A stretch of DNA of 64,000 nt from Aulostomus chinensis (lineage: Eukaryota; Chordata; Actinopteri; Syngnathiformes; Aulostomidae): the NCBI GenBank assembly GCA_037954235.1, contig JBBMOA010000021.1, positions 2,262,501 through 2,326,500 of the forward strand. The letters run 5' to 3'. The notes beneath the pieces are model-generated. The model was given only the letters and a program-made list of their open reading frames with translations. It ran no database searches and was not told where the DNA came from. How positions within the stretch are numbered: the stretch's first letter is position 1; each line of letters begins with the position of its first letter. Position numbers and translations under genes: made by a program. Of this stretch, positions 1 to 11,551 are shown piece by piece.

Positions 1-738
1 AGCGATACAAACTCCACCCACTGCGACCTCATGGACTCCTGTGACAGAACTTTGAGTTTAAGGGACGTGGATTCATGTGAAAATATGATGCGCAATGGCC
101 ATGATTCCAAAACTGGGACGTGCACCCACAGGGGGATGCAAAGTTGTGTTGGGATAAAGAAAGAAAAAAATGATAATTTCATGCATCCATTTAATTTTTC
201 TTCTTCACCTTTAACAGTAACCACTTTTTTTTTTGTTATAGCAGTTTTCCCAAACCTGTCAATAATTAAAAATATTCAGTAATTAGCTGAAAACGTTGTT
301 CCACCTCCCTCGCCGAGAGCAAACTATAGATAGAGGAGACGACCAGGACAGAGGGGAGTGTGACAGCGCAGAGAGAGAGGGAGGGACGGAGTGAGTGAGG
401 GAGGGAGGGGGGAGGAGGAGGACCACAGTCGCTGGATCGCCCTTCCTTCACTCGCATGATAAACTCTCTGCGTCTCACACATCTGCCTTCACTCCTTCCT
501 CTTATCTTTCCTGGCAACATTATGTGAACTTCTCCGTGCTCTGCGGAGATGAAAGAAGAGCTGAGGCTGCGGCTGAGAGCAGATTTTTAAAGAAAATCTC
601 CTTTCAGGTGCAAAGGGGGGGAAGAAGGAAGACTTTATTTTCCTCACAAAGACCTTCCTTTATATGATGGGCACAGCGGAGAACTGCGCACACTGAGAAC
701 TCCAGATAAATAAGAAGAGGAAACTCAAAGGAGACGAC
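1..738 (+). promoter_or_regulatory. mc4r: mc4r upstream region and presumed 5' UTR
   Basis: No coding exon was recognised before the receptor start. A strongly purine-rich tract (about 360-422, runs of GAG, GGGA and GGAGGA) lies some 320 bases upstream of the ATG. An in-frame TGA at 694-696 closes the receptor frame upstream, so the ORF cannot extend further left without an intron. A weak TATA-like CTATAGATA sits near 326-334. Its use as a core promoter is only a guess, and no transcription start can be fixed from sequence. Confidence 0.35.
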
Positions 739-1719
739 ATGAACAGCACGCAGCATCATGGACTGATCCAAGGCTACCAAAACAGGAGCAAAACTTCGTC
801 CACGCCTCCATCCAAAGAGGACTTCTCAGCTCAGCGCGACGCGTCAGCAGGATGCTACGAGCAGCTGCTGATTTCCACCGAGGTCTTCCTCACGCTGGGC
901 ATCATCAGCCTGCTGGAGAACATCCTGGTGGTGGCTGCCATCATCAAAAACAAGAACCTTCACTCACCCATGTACTTCTTCATCTGCAGCCTGGCCGTGG
1001 CTGACATGCTGGTGAGCGTGTCCAACGCCTCCGAGACCATCGTCATAGCGCTCATCAACGGAGGCAACCTCAGCATCCCCGTCACGCTCATCAAGAGCAT
1101 GGACAATGTTTTCGACTCCATGATCTGCAGCTCGCTGTTGGCGTCTATTTGCAGCCTGTTGGCCATCGCCGTCGACCGCTACATCACCATTTTCTACGCG
1201 CTGCGATATCACAACATCGTTACCTTGCGGAGAGCGATGCTGGTCATCAGCAGCATCTGGACATGCTGCACGGTATCCGGCATCCTCTTCATCATTTACT
1301 CAGAAAGCACCATGGTGCTCATCTGCCTCATCACCATGTTCTTCACCATGCTGGTGTTAATGGCGTCTCTGTACGTGCACATGTTCCTGCTGGCGCGTCT
1401 GCACATGAAGCGGATCGCTGCGCTGCCGGGCAACGTGCCCATTCAACAGCGAGCCAACATGAAGGGCGCCATCACCCTCACCATCCTCCTGGGGGTGTTC
1501 GTGGTGTGCTGGGCGCCCTTCTTCCTCCACCTCATCCTCATGATCACCTGCCCCAGGAACCCCTACTGCACCTGCTTCATGTCCCACTTCAACATGTACC
1601 TCATCCTCATCATGTGCAACTCCGTCATCGACCCCATCATTTACGCCTTTCGCAGCCAGGAGATGAGAAAAACCTTCAAGGAGATTTTCTGCTGCTCGCA
1701 TCCTCTCTTGTGTGTGTGA
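739..1719 (+). CDS. mc4r: melanocortin-4 receptor, complete single exon
   Basis: This is a 326-residue class A GPCR for alpha-MSH/ACTH, antagonised by AgRP. It couples through Gs to cAMP and controls feeding, growth and, in some fish, maturation. It acts at the plasma membrane. Seven hydrophobic segments are visible. Family marks include acidic ligand-pocket residues E99, D122 and D126, the DRY motif (146-148) after TM3, CWAP (257-260) in TM6, the Cys-rich third loop CPRNPYCTC (271-279) and DPIIY (298-302) in TM7 in place of NPxxY. A C-terminal CC (318-319) is a likely palmitoylation site. N-glycosylation sequons lie at N2 and N15. The start is supported by an in-frame stop at 694-696 and a purine at -3. 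The N-terminal HHGLIQGY and the internal sequence fit MC4R better than MC5R or MC3R. Length is near the usual 320-335. No defect was seen. Confidence 0.96.
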   Translation: MNSTQHHGLIQGYQNRSKTSSTPPSKEDFSAQRDASAGCYEQLLISTEVFLTLGIISLLENILVVAAIIKNKNLHSPMYFFICSLAVADMLVSVSNASETIVIALINGGNLSIPVTLIKSMDNVFDSMICSSLLASICSLLAIAVDRYITIFYALRYHNIVTLRRAMLVISSIWTCCTVSGILFIIYSESTMVLICLITMFFTMLVLMASLYVHMFLLARLHMKRIAALPGNVPIQQRANMKGAITLTILLGVFVVCWAPFFLHLILMITCPRNPYCTCFMSHFNMYLILIMCNSVIDPIIYAFRSQEMRKTFKEIFCCSHPLLCV

Positions 1720-4690
1720 AGCGTGGGGACACGGCGCCGAGGATGTTCTCGCTCTGAGCTGCTATCACTCTGATCTGATTTCATTCCTGCAGGCGGCTAA
1801 AAGACTAACTGAATGTGTGCTGAGTCAGGTGGCTGAAGAGGTACGCTTGCACTTTCACCGCGAGTGACTTGGTGGTTCTGATGCGGGTCCAAATGATTAA
1901 TTCTGCAATTCCTCTCACCTCTGACTCCTGTTTCTGTTGACCTCTGCTCGGTTCTACAGAACCACAGGGGTTGTGTGTATCTGCACGGAATACAGCAGTA
2001 AAATGCCACAGAACATGCAGTATTCATGACCTCCTGGATGGCTAACAGAGATTAACATCGTGAGCCGACAGGGGAGCTCTGTCAAGAGCAGACCTCCACC
2101 AATATTAATGTTACAGAGGCAGGAGGCGGTTCATTTTAGCTTAGGATGTATTTGATGAGAATAAAACGCATCATGAGCCTCCGTCTGATGGACCCGGTAA
2201 CGACCGTCACTCACAGGGAACCTCGATGAAACTAGAATCTGGATTTTCTGTAGAAAGCAGACTGATGTGCGATGAGAAGATAAAAAACAGCAAGAATAAA
2301 GTGAAGGATGTCGAAAGGGGAGAGAAGTTTAAAAAGTAGAGCAGACAGAAGGAAGTTTAAGGTGGTGGTCAGTGGGGGGGGGGGGGGGCACTCTTACTTT
2401 TGGACAGCGTTTAATCAAAAACCGCCAGTCCTGTCATGATGACGACAAAACCAGCTGATGGAAGACAAAGGTCTCTACTTTTATGGGTATAAAATGTCTC
2501 TGAAGGCTGGAAACTGTCAGTTGGTTTTAGATAAACTTGCTCGATCACATGACATCCTGGCGTAAGGTAACCTTGTGAGGCGTTCAAACGGAAGTCAGAT
2601 TGGCAGAGATGTCCGTCAAGTGCGCGATAAACTCCAGGTGTTGGAGGAGCTGATCCTGATGAGTTGCCACGGCGACGCAAACTGCCCAGTCTATTAAGTG
2701 AGAGAAGACTTGGTCTGACTAGCGCCGTATTTTGCTGACAGAGACTTTCTGGACACTGTGATGTCATCTGCTTCATTGCGGCGTCAAAACATTTGGCAGC
2801 TGCAGCAGTTTGACGTTTTTTAGTGTCTTGCCTGAGAATGTCGTTGAGTCTTTTTGCGTCATACGTTTGATTTTGGTGTGAGAAACGACAAATCTGTTCA
2901 AATTTGACCACAAAAACAAAAATAATGTGCGTGGGTCAGAATAAACATGCAAAGGGAGTCCTCTTCCTCGTTTTGCACACTCGGCGGACACAGGTGGATC
3001 CTTGCGTCTGGCACTGTGACCAACGTGTGAAAGCATTCAGGATGCTCTCACACCACGAGACTGAGAGTCTATAAAGTCCCTCCTGCTTTTGGCCGCTGTG
3101 CCGTCCCGCTCGGTTGACGGTGCGTCTGTCCTTTCTACCAGGGTTTCATTGAGCAAACGTGTCAGGTTTCTAACTGACGACTCTGTGGGAGGAGAGCTGT
3201 GTTTTCCTCCGGCGGGGAGAATAAACCGTAAAGTTCCAGGAATCGTGAGACAAACGGCAGCAGCACGTGGCTCCTCCCTCCAGCTCGTTCATTCCGCTCA
3301 TTACTCAGTGGATGTGATCTGACGCGTGAGGCCGTCCCAGGCTACGCTCTTGCACTTACACTTTGAGGCGGGAAGCTGAAGATCAAAATAAAGGAAATGT
3401 TTGTTCTGCTAATTCATCTCTCAGGCACAAACTGCTGAGTCTGTAGGGAGGCCAACAACGGCTTTCATTGCCATTCATTTTATTGTTGTAATCTGGTGGT
3501 AACAGGATATCCTCTCAATAACGAGATGCGTAACCCGTGACGACGAGTTGGTGTCCTTATCGCTCTGGAATTGGACGACTAACTCTTTATTCTGAAATTT
3601 TTTTCTCGTTTTCATGACACAGGTTTTGTTATCTCCTGATAATGAGAAAATGTTGCATTGGTCTGATTAATTACTAAAAAAAAAAAATCTGGAATTAAGA
3701 GTTCGTCACATTATAGTTATGTATGATCACAAGTTTTGTTGTCTTGTGATTATGACATCATATCCTGTTATCACAAGTGAACGGAATGTAAAGTTTTCTG
3801 TTAATTCCTGGCTCTTGGCAGCTTCTGAGTGACACGTCTGCTCCGTCAGCTTCTCTGAGGCGTTCAGCTTTCACCTGATTGGTCCTCTCAATCAGGGCGG
3901 GAGACTTTCCCCCCTGATGTAAAAAAAAAAAAAAAAAAAGACATAAATTTCAATAGTTTTGTTTCCTTAGTGAGCAAACGTGTAAAAGTGACCCTCTACG
4001 GGTGGTGACGCTCGCACCATCACATGAGCTCCATGTCAGCGTCTGGTGAGTGTATTTGTGTGTATTTGCACACGTGTGGCAGTGGTTCTGTCAGCATGCA
4101 CATGTGACCACACGGACCTACTTGTCATCTTGTATCCCACGGAGACTCCTGGTTGTACTTGTGTGTTGTGTAACGTGGTTCTCTGCCTTATAGATGCTGC
4201 GCTGTGATGTACCAAGTGTTTACATGTGGGTCGCTGCTAGCGTCAGTGCTGCCTTATTTATTTACACCTCTTTTTTTTTCAAAAAGAAAAAAAAAACTTG
4301 AAGTGCATTTCTGTGCACGTGAATACGAGCAAGAAAACCAGCAGCTTTGCCTGGAGTTGATTTTTGTGTGCTGGTCTGAAGGTTTCTGCTGCCTCCTCTG
4401 CAAAGCTCGTTCAATAAAACGTAATGTCCTCTCGCCTGTGTGTGCGTGTGTGCGTGTGTGTAACCTTTACACAGTGACAGGACTGTTTTGTGTTTGTGAC
4501 TGATTTGTGTTTCCTTACAACAGAAAAGGCCCGGTCTTCTGACGAGGGGTGGGTATTGATCAGTTATTCCTCATAGATTTGCAGCGTCCAAAACCAAATC
4601 TGAATTGTAGATTGTTTTTCAAGCAAATGTCATTCCGTGATGCCCCCGGGCCAGCACGCCTTGGATCAGATGCCTTTCAAATAATAACTA
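1720..4690. other. intergenic sequence, no recognised gene
   Basis: Single-copy-looking DNA with an uninterrupted G run near 2374-2389 and A runs near 3680 and 3920-3939. A 166-codon open frame on the minus strand (2411-2911) matches no family I recognise and is treated under findings. Nothing else could be supported. Confidence 0.5.
2160..2300 (+). terminator. candidate mc4r polyadenylation signals
   Basis: Two AATAAA hexamers lie downstream of the mc4r stop, at 2160-2165 and 2295-2300. Either could end the transcript with a 3' UTR of about 450-600 bases. No GU-rich element was verified, so this is inferred from hexamer position only. Confidence 0.35.
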
Positions 4691-4694
4691 AGGT

Positions 4695-4885
4695 TTTAGC
4701 GCGTTAATGTGGAGCCCCGGTGTCAGGGAGCATCTTTACCCAGACATTTCTGTAGTCAGGGGACGCTGGAGGGTGGAGGTGAGGGGGATGTGGGTGGGCA
4801 AAGCTGCTTTGCTTCTTAGCGCTGCTTTGGGGAATCAAACCAGCAACCCTCTGCTCACAACCTGGCCTCTCGAACTTTCAGGGCC
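4695..4885 (-). repeat. degenerate tRNA-headed SINE fragment
   Basis: The plus strand contains GGGGAATCAAACCAGCAACC followed by CTCTGCTCACAACCTGGCC. This is the reverse of a tRNA-like head (box B GGTTTGATTCC) shared with the copies at about 32.5 kb and 44.6 kb. The rest of the unit is too diverged to delimit well. Confidence 0.45.
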
Positions 4886-5921
4886 CGGCTGCCAAGAAAA
4901 GGACGTTTTCTTCGTTCCTGCCACATGAATGCAATTTACCCAAAACGAAAGGCGCGTTAAACGCATCATCCTATTTTGTGCGACGTTTCAGATTTTAGGC
5001 TGTGATTTCCCTCCACCAAGATGGCCGCTTGAGGATGCACCCTCAGGAAGATCTGCCCACTCGTTCCTACAACTACAGATCTTTGATCTGACCCGTGGTA
5101 TTTACCGTCTCTCGAGTTTGATAGTAATCCTCCCATTAAAATAGATCCGGTCTGAGCGCTTTCATCAAGCGCTGCTCCACTGGGACCAGTGTAACCACTA
5201 ATACTCTTTTGTTTTCAACAATCCCAGCCCGGGGACGTCTGCTGTGGGATCCTCAACCTGCAACGTGCACAGGCCAGCATGAGATCCTTCATCCTGCCAG
5301 GGATGTAGAACCGCATCCCGGATCCGAACACCTGTTCCCTGCGGTGTTGTTGTTGTTATCATCGTCTTTCCTCCAAATTTCAACCAAAATCTTTCTATTA
5401 GTTTTAGAGACATAGTTTTCCTAACCTGTCTGGGTGGGGGGCGGCTGGTTGGGTGGAGGCGGGTGTTCAGAGTAGCGCAGCATCCCCCCCCTGTATTGAG
5501 ATGGCAGTGTTTGGTCTTCGTGAATAAGTGACGTGAACTGGCCGGTGGGTTTGGAGGCTCAGCAGCTTTCGGTGCGGCTTCAGGAACGTGAGGGAGGCAA
5601 ATGGACTCAAGCAGACTTGAAGAGCAGATCAAAGGTGAGTCTGACAGGGCCTTCCTTGACTGTTAAGCAGCCTCGACATCTTTTAATACAAATTAAATGG
5701 AAGAATAGAAAGCCCATCTATACTTCCTCATGTCATCCATGAATGAATGAACTGCAGCTACAATACAGGAACTGAATTTGTATTTAAAAAAATACTGTGC
5801 ATAAAAGATGACAAAACAGACTTCTCTTTTGTTTGGCCTCTGTCTCCGGACATGAACTCAATTTAAAATCAATTTAATCTCTCGTTTCCTAAATTCAGAT
5901 CCTGAGAAATATTAACTGACT

Positions 5922-6268
5922 TCCATCCCTCCATCCATCCATCCCTCCATCTTCCCCCTCTTCTCCTGTTGAGGGTGGTGGGGGTGGAGCCTATCCCAGC
6001 AGCCTTCCCCCTGGACAGGTCACCAGTCCATGGCAGGGCCAACACATAGAGACAGACAACCATTGGCTCTCCCAGCCACGCCTACGGTCAATTTAGAGTC
6101 TGGATTAACCTGGTCCCTCTTGATGTCTTTGGACTGTGGAGGAAGCTGGAGTACCAGAGAGAACCCAGCAGGAACAGGGAGAACATGGAGACTCACCCAG
6201 AAAGACCCCGTGCTCCAGCCGGGGCTCCACCCACAACCTTCTTGCTGACCACTGCACCACCGCGCCTC
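5922..6268 (-). repeat. SINE-like dispersed repeat, near full length
   Basis: Read on the minus strand, this begins with a tRNA-like head (TGGTGCAGTGGTCAGCAAG), continues through a body containing CTTTGGACTGTGGAGGAAGC in reverse sense, and ends in a (TGGA)n tail that appears on the plus strand as CCATCCATCCATCC at 5930-5945. It is nearly identical over long stretches to the plus-oriented copy at 18178-18532. The layout of tRNA-like promoter, body and short tandem tail is that of a teleost SINE whose tail resembles L2-type LINEs. The family name was not checked. Confidence 0.7.
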
Positions 6269-8889
6269 CTCTTTCTTAGTTACTTACTGTCTTATTCTTA
6301 ACAATGAAATGACGATAAATAAGGTTTGTCACCTCTTTTTAAAGACGCTATCATTTGTCATTGAACTCCTCCTCTCAGTTCCGTTCGTTTGGGTTTTTGG
6401 TGTTAATATTTTGTGGCCATAAATGAATTGAGGGAAAAAATGATGTCTGGTGCCCTCGAAACAGCTTGGTGGCGGGAAGGAGGTTCGCCTGGAAAGGAAA
6501 GTCTGGACTCAGAAATCGTAGCTTTTTAATCTCAGAATGAACTCCCGTGTGAAGTTTCATCAAGTATCAGTGGTTTCTAAACACTTGAGATGATCCAGCA
6601 CCGACTCCCTTCTCTTCACATGGCACCAGTAAACCACATCATTACCTTTCTCTGCACTTGGATTTTTGCTTTGGTCTTGCTGACCCTGGGCTGCTCGTCT
6701 CTCCCGCTCCAGGCTGACGTGGTTCCGCGTGGTTCCACGTGGTTCTTCTGTGGCTCTGGACGAAACGACGTCAGCAGAGTCCTTGTTAAATTTTCATGTG
6801 AGTGTTTGAAAGTGAAAAAGGGGAAGGAAAAAAAAAGGTTAATGTTCCACAAAGTGCTCGATCTGAATAAAAGCAGCGGTGGGCTCCATGCTGTGAATGA
6901 CAAATCACTGCAAGGCTGTGTTTCCAAACATATGAAGTATTCACATTTTGCATGAATGCATGAATGCAGTGCTTGTGTAGGTGCCATTCGTCAGAGGCTC
7001 AGTATGTAGGCACCGTCAGGCTCCTGTGACAAAACTCCACTTTCAGACAGTGACAAAAACATTTGAATGGGTGTGCGAATGTGACGCATCGGGAGATGTA
7101 CGACCCGAGTGACTGACACGCATCAACAAAGAGAGAGAACCGCCACAAACACGGCGCCGATCTTCAGCTGTGGAGCCACGAAGCCTCACTTTCACCGTGG
7201 ACAGACGCCGGAGGCACATTCATCACTCACTTGGAGGTCACGTGACCTGGAAACTGTGGAGGGGGGGGGGGGCCTGATTTTTTTTTCACGCTGACATATT
7301 CACATAACACGTAAGAGGCAATTAAATGCAATAAAAAGAGGTGGGTCCTACATTTCCCTCATCTGGTGCTAATTTGGAGTCCCTAATTCACAAAACTTCT
7401 GAGTTTTGCTCTGAAATATTAATTTAAGAGCCGTATATTTCTAGCCTGCTAATACGCAATAAAATGTGCAAATGGAAGCTGCAGACAATTACAGGCTCCA
7501 GGCCCAAAGTGCAGAAACCACCTGTAAATGTATTTTCCAGTGAGATTAGAGTGATGTGTGATGAGCTCCTGGGCTCTGCGGGCCTCCGCGCGGCCACACA
7601 GCAGCTCTCGCTCCAGCTGGTGGCCGTCCGAGCTGTCACATTCATGAAACCTTCATCTCATTTCACTCGTTGACGAGTCTTTCAGACTGAATTCCTTCCT
7701 TGTCTGAGGGTTTGTAGAATCCTCTTTCCCTTTGCGTGATGGTGACCTAACGCGGCGCCCGCGTGCGCCTCAGACTGTGCTATGTCATCTCCAAACCAGA
7801 CACCAAGTTTCATTTGAATCCGGATTCGCCTGAGGGAAGCGGCCTCGCCTGGCCGCCCTCCATGTATCATCTCCAGGCTTCTTATTATTCCACTTAGCTG
7901 CTGAGTCAGCAGATCCACCTCCAGATCATCATCATCAGTTGTTTGCGTTGAATCATTCTTTAAACTCTATTTAGTGAAGCAGAAATGGCGCTGTGTCTTT
8001 CTGTGATTCCTCCTTGCCAGTGGCGTGGTAACGCGCCGTCTCTCACGGGCTCGACGGCCCGTCATCACGCCAGCCTCCTGGGGTTTGAGGAGAGACCTGC
8101 TCGCATCAAATGAGACAATGCTGGCTCCCCTCCTGCCACCCTCAGCTGCAGCAAATGATACTGCAATTGACTTCCAAGTCAGGTTCTGTCCTTTAAGTGC
8201 AATTACCAGGCTATGTTTAGAGGCTCTAATTCCACAACTGCACTGTGAGGAGGAAACACCCTCAACTCTTTGTCCGGTCATCGGGATTGTAATCTGGGCC
8301 ACGCCAGCGCAGTGACCTCAGACTGAATTCTTGCTCTAAACCTGTTTATTTAAAATCCCATTCGTCTGGCCGAGTATTATGTCCCCATTTGCTTGTCTCC
8401 TGCTGTGTATATACTCTCGGAGTATTCATGACAGGCTGAGCGAGGAGGCTAATGGCGGGTGGAATCACCATAACAACGCACGCCTGCCTGTGCCAGATGT
8501 CACTGAAGCGAAGCAGTGACTGGCCTCGGTGTTCTTGTTATTCTCATTTACAAAATACAAACCAGTTTTTTTTCGTAACAGAGTTCCTCCTAAATCAGAC
8601 CCCCGTGTGAGGACAAAACAGCCATAAAACTTGCAGGGACACAAGCCAGATTACAGTTAATTGCTGACGGCATTTCGCTCATAAATCTGGTTATGCTTTT
8701 GATAAAATGCTGATTTTTGGTTACGTGGCAAAGGTCGGCCGAGTAGCGGTCGGGACATGAATGTTCGTCATTGCACCGACGGTTTCTTTCGTAACTGATC
8801 TACACTGCGTGATGTGACACTTTGGTGCCGAATCCTGCTGCGGCCAGTTAGCACCTTTGTAGCCGGCCCCTCTCAGTCAGGGTCTTTTC
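6269..8889. other. intergenic, gene-free; possible conserved non-coding DNA
   Basis: No coding exon recognised. A G run sits at 7259-7272. From about 7400 to 8540 the sequence is free of recognisable repeats and contains AT-rich motif clusters such as TTTATTTAA, TAATTT and CAATTA. Its texture suggests regulatory DNA near a developmental or neuroendocrine gene. That is inference only, and conservation could not be tested here. Confidence 0.3.
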
Positions 8890-9149
8890 TTGGGGTCCTC
8901 AGTCAGTTTGTACGCGTTACAAACCTCCATCTCAAAACAGGCACTTCCTGACCCATCGGTGCGTTCCACACTCCCCTCGTTCTGCTGGAATCACCGAGTT
9001 TGCATGATTCCACGACACGTGCCTGCAGGTCAAAGTCGCCTTCCACAGCTAAATCTTTCCAGTTCATCCTTTAGTTTCTGTGAGTCTTGGTGGGGAAAAA
9101 CAATTGAGCGGATTCTTTAATTAGTTGCTGTTGCATCGTGTTCAGTCTT

Positions 9150-9335
9150 TGTGTCTTTCACCCCGACGGGCCGAGGCAGATGGCCGCCCTCAGAGAACCC
9201 GGGTCTGCTCCGTGTCTCTGCCCGTTCAGTTTCTGGAGAAGCGCTTGCCCATAGCGGGACTGTTGGGTCGTAGTTTAAAGACCTCGGCTCTCTATTTGTA
9301 GTTTTATGAGATAACTTTTGTTGTGACGAGTCGGC
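9150..9335 (+). repeat. dispersed teleost repeat fragment (GAGGCAGATGGCCGCC type)
   Basis: Contains CGAGGCAGATGGCCGCC, then CGCTTGCCCATAG, then CTCTATTTGTAG and GAGATAACTTTTGTTGTGA. These blocks occur in this order in a very common fish repeat. A second fragment with the same GGTCGAGGCAGATGGCCGCC block lies at about 9780-9870. Both are truncated, and the class (LINE 3' end or SINE) is uncertain. Confidence 0.5.
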
Positions 9336-9412
9336 CAACTTGACCCCCCCAAATCTTTTCAGTTCATCCTTGAGTCCCAGTGGATTTTTCTGCCAGATGT
9401 GGAGGAAAGTCT
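9336..9412 (-). repeat. dispersed repeat fragment, reverse orientation
   Basis: On the minus strand this reads TCCACTGGGACTCAAGGATG followed by AACTGAAAAGATTTGG. The same order is seen on the plus strand at 39069-39103. A shorter sister fragment, also reversed, lies at about 9045-9080. These are pieces of one dispersed family. Confidence 0.5.
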
Positions 9413-9883
9413 CTCGTGGTGTTGTGGGGATCTTGGCTACAGCAGGCTGGAAGTGGTTGCAGCTGGTGGCCACGTGATCACACCGACTTATTGACCTTCA
9501 CATTCAAGAACTTTTGGTTGATTTTATTGCCCTTCTGCCGCTGTTTGGATCAGAAACGACCTCAGAGCTTTTTATTTTACAGCAGTTGATTATTGTAGTC
9601 ATTGGATTGTACGTGACAATGTCCTACTCTTGTTTCCAAATAAATTTACTCCTTGTGTAGAAATCAGGCTCCGCTAACAACACTAAACGTCACTGATGAT
9701 GTTTCTCTAAACGCGAGTTTCTTTGGATCAGCGATTCGAGGCAGCAAAGACCAATCATCTTCATTTGGCTCTGGCATTCTCAGATACCAGACAGAACAGA
9801 TGAGTCCGTCTCGCTGTCCTTCGTCTTCTCACTCAGCCCAACCGGTCGAGGCAGATGGCCGCCCCACTTAGAGCCTGCTGAAT

Positions 9884-9884
<1 letters not shown>

Positions 9885-9920
<36 letters not shown>
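9885..9920. repeat. (AC)18 microsatellite
   Basis: Uninterrupted AC dinucleotide run directly after the repeat fragment ending near 9870. Confidence 0.97.
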
Positions 9921-9925
<5 letters not shown>

Positions 9926-10953
9926 TCCTTGACTGCCTGATGTCAAGTTGTCGTGGTCGATATCTTCAGCGACAATCGGCGTATTGTCGTTCCATCAACA
10001 CGGTGGATGTTTTTAAGCCATCGACTAACAAAATCCATCTTTTTTTTCTTGTTTACCTCCGGCGGGCGGAGAATCACCTGCAAGCAGCAACAGGGCTGTC
10101 ATGTGATTATAACTGATGCTATCTTATGACTAATGAGACAATATTCCAGAGACAAATTGCACTGCTTATCATGGAGTGGCCGGTCATTACTCGTAGTGCA
10201 GCAAAAAAGAAGCTAACAAGGAGAGGGAGTTTCCAAACCAACATTTTGGGGAAAAACATATGAAAATGCTCGGATGTGTGACAGAAAATGTCAAAGGATT
10301 TCATCAAGACACAAAACGGGGGGAACATGAGAGGAGACGTCCCTGTAACATCACGATCTTACATGTGTGACGATGGAGGGGCTGAATGAACGAGGAGGCA
10401 GTCCTCATTCCTGCTCTTTTCAGATTCCCTGCAAATGGTTTCTGACACCCCTGCTATTATTCCCTCTGTCAGGTGTTCCTCTCCGCATAAAGAGCAGCAG
10501 CTCTATTCAGAGCTGCCTTGAGCCCACTCAGGGTCTTACCGTAGCACCCCGACCACCAACACTCACGTAGAGGGGACCACTTATTAAGGGAGCCACTTTA
10601 GATATTCACCAGACACTATGAGCATGTTGTTGAGCATCCTAAGAACATTATAAAGAGCATTATGAAGAGCAAACGCCAAAAGTTAATATTTGTGTCCCTT
10701 AAGTTTCCTTTACGCTGACTTGATTGCACTTGTATTTATCCAGAAGCCAAATATACTGCAGTCGGAGGCTGGTGGTTGGTTGTCTGCAACGACTCGTTTG
10801 TCCTCTGAAGTCATCTTTATTTTTATTATTTACTTTCTCATTTAAACGATCAAATTAGCCGCAGCAGGCACTTCCAGAACCGTAGGCCAAAGGCAACTCA
10901 CGGTTGAGATGGTCCTGATGGTTAGATGCAGGACGTTCTCATGAGTGAGCATG

Positions 10954-10954
<1 letters not shown>
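9921..10954. other. intergenic sequence, nothing recognised
   Basis: No coding exon, RNA gene or clear repeat could be identified between the two dinucleotide runs. Confidence 0.4.

Positions 10955-11007
<53 letters not shown>
10955..11007. repeat. (TG)26 microsatellite
   Basis: Uninterrupted TG dinucleotide run. Confidence 0.97.
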
Positions 11008-11009
<2 letters not shown>

Positions 11010-11434
11010 GCTTTATAGCTTAATTTAATTAAAAAAGTCAAACAAAAATGCTTAGGGTGCATGCATCAAAGTAAAACAAACAAGAAAAGTTGTTCAAAAC
11101 TTAGGAATCAATCAAAAAAGTGATCAAAAACATCGCAGACTGAGCGGCGCTATGATTTCATATATCGTGGAAATTGTGGGGCAAGAAGTCGCCTCCCTGT
11201 TTTGTTGTTGTTTTCATGTTTTGGTTTAGTTTTCTGCTACGTCACCTGTGACGTCACCAACTCAGTCAGCACAAGGACGTGGCGTTGTTGTCAAAAGAGC
11301 CTCTCTTTGGTAGCGGTAGTCGAAGCAGCACGGAGGACGGTGACGCTGACGATTTCTTACCCCATGGTGTTTGTTGTATGAATGCAAACAGAGAGAACCA
11401 CAACAGTAAAACTCTCATAAACATAAAACCCAAA

Positions 11435-11551
11435 AGGCAAATGGAGAGAGAAAGTCCCAGAAACACTTGGAGAAGCCCAGAACAGGAGGGCAAGAAGAAC
11501 GGACTGACGTGGCAACATTTGGAGAGGATGTCCCAGAACAGACGAGGCTAA
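11435..11551 (+). pseudogene. LINE polyprotein C-terminal tail remnant
   Basis: The plus frame ending at 11551 gives a peptide containing ERESPRNTWR, then KKNGLTWQHLERMSQNRR and a stop. This matches the form (K/R)GRPxxTWRR...GxTWxxLExxAxDRxxWR that ends many LINE-encoded reverse transcriptase polyproteins. Upstream residues do not extend the similarity. The piece is short and has no adjacent reverse transcriptase core, so it is a dead fragment. The LINE clade was not determined. Confidence 0.45.

Noticed and set aside
1149..1757. 202-codon His/Pro-rich plus-strand frame
   Set aside because: It is an out-of-frame shadow of the mc4r coding region.
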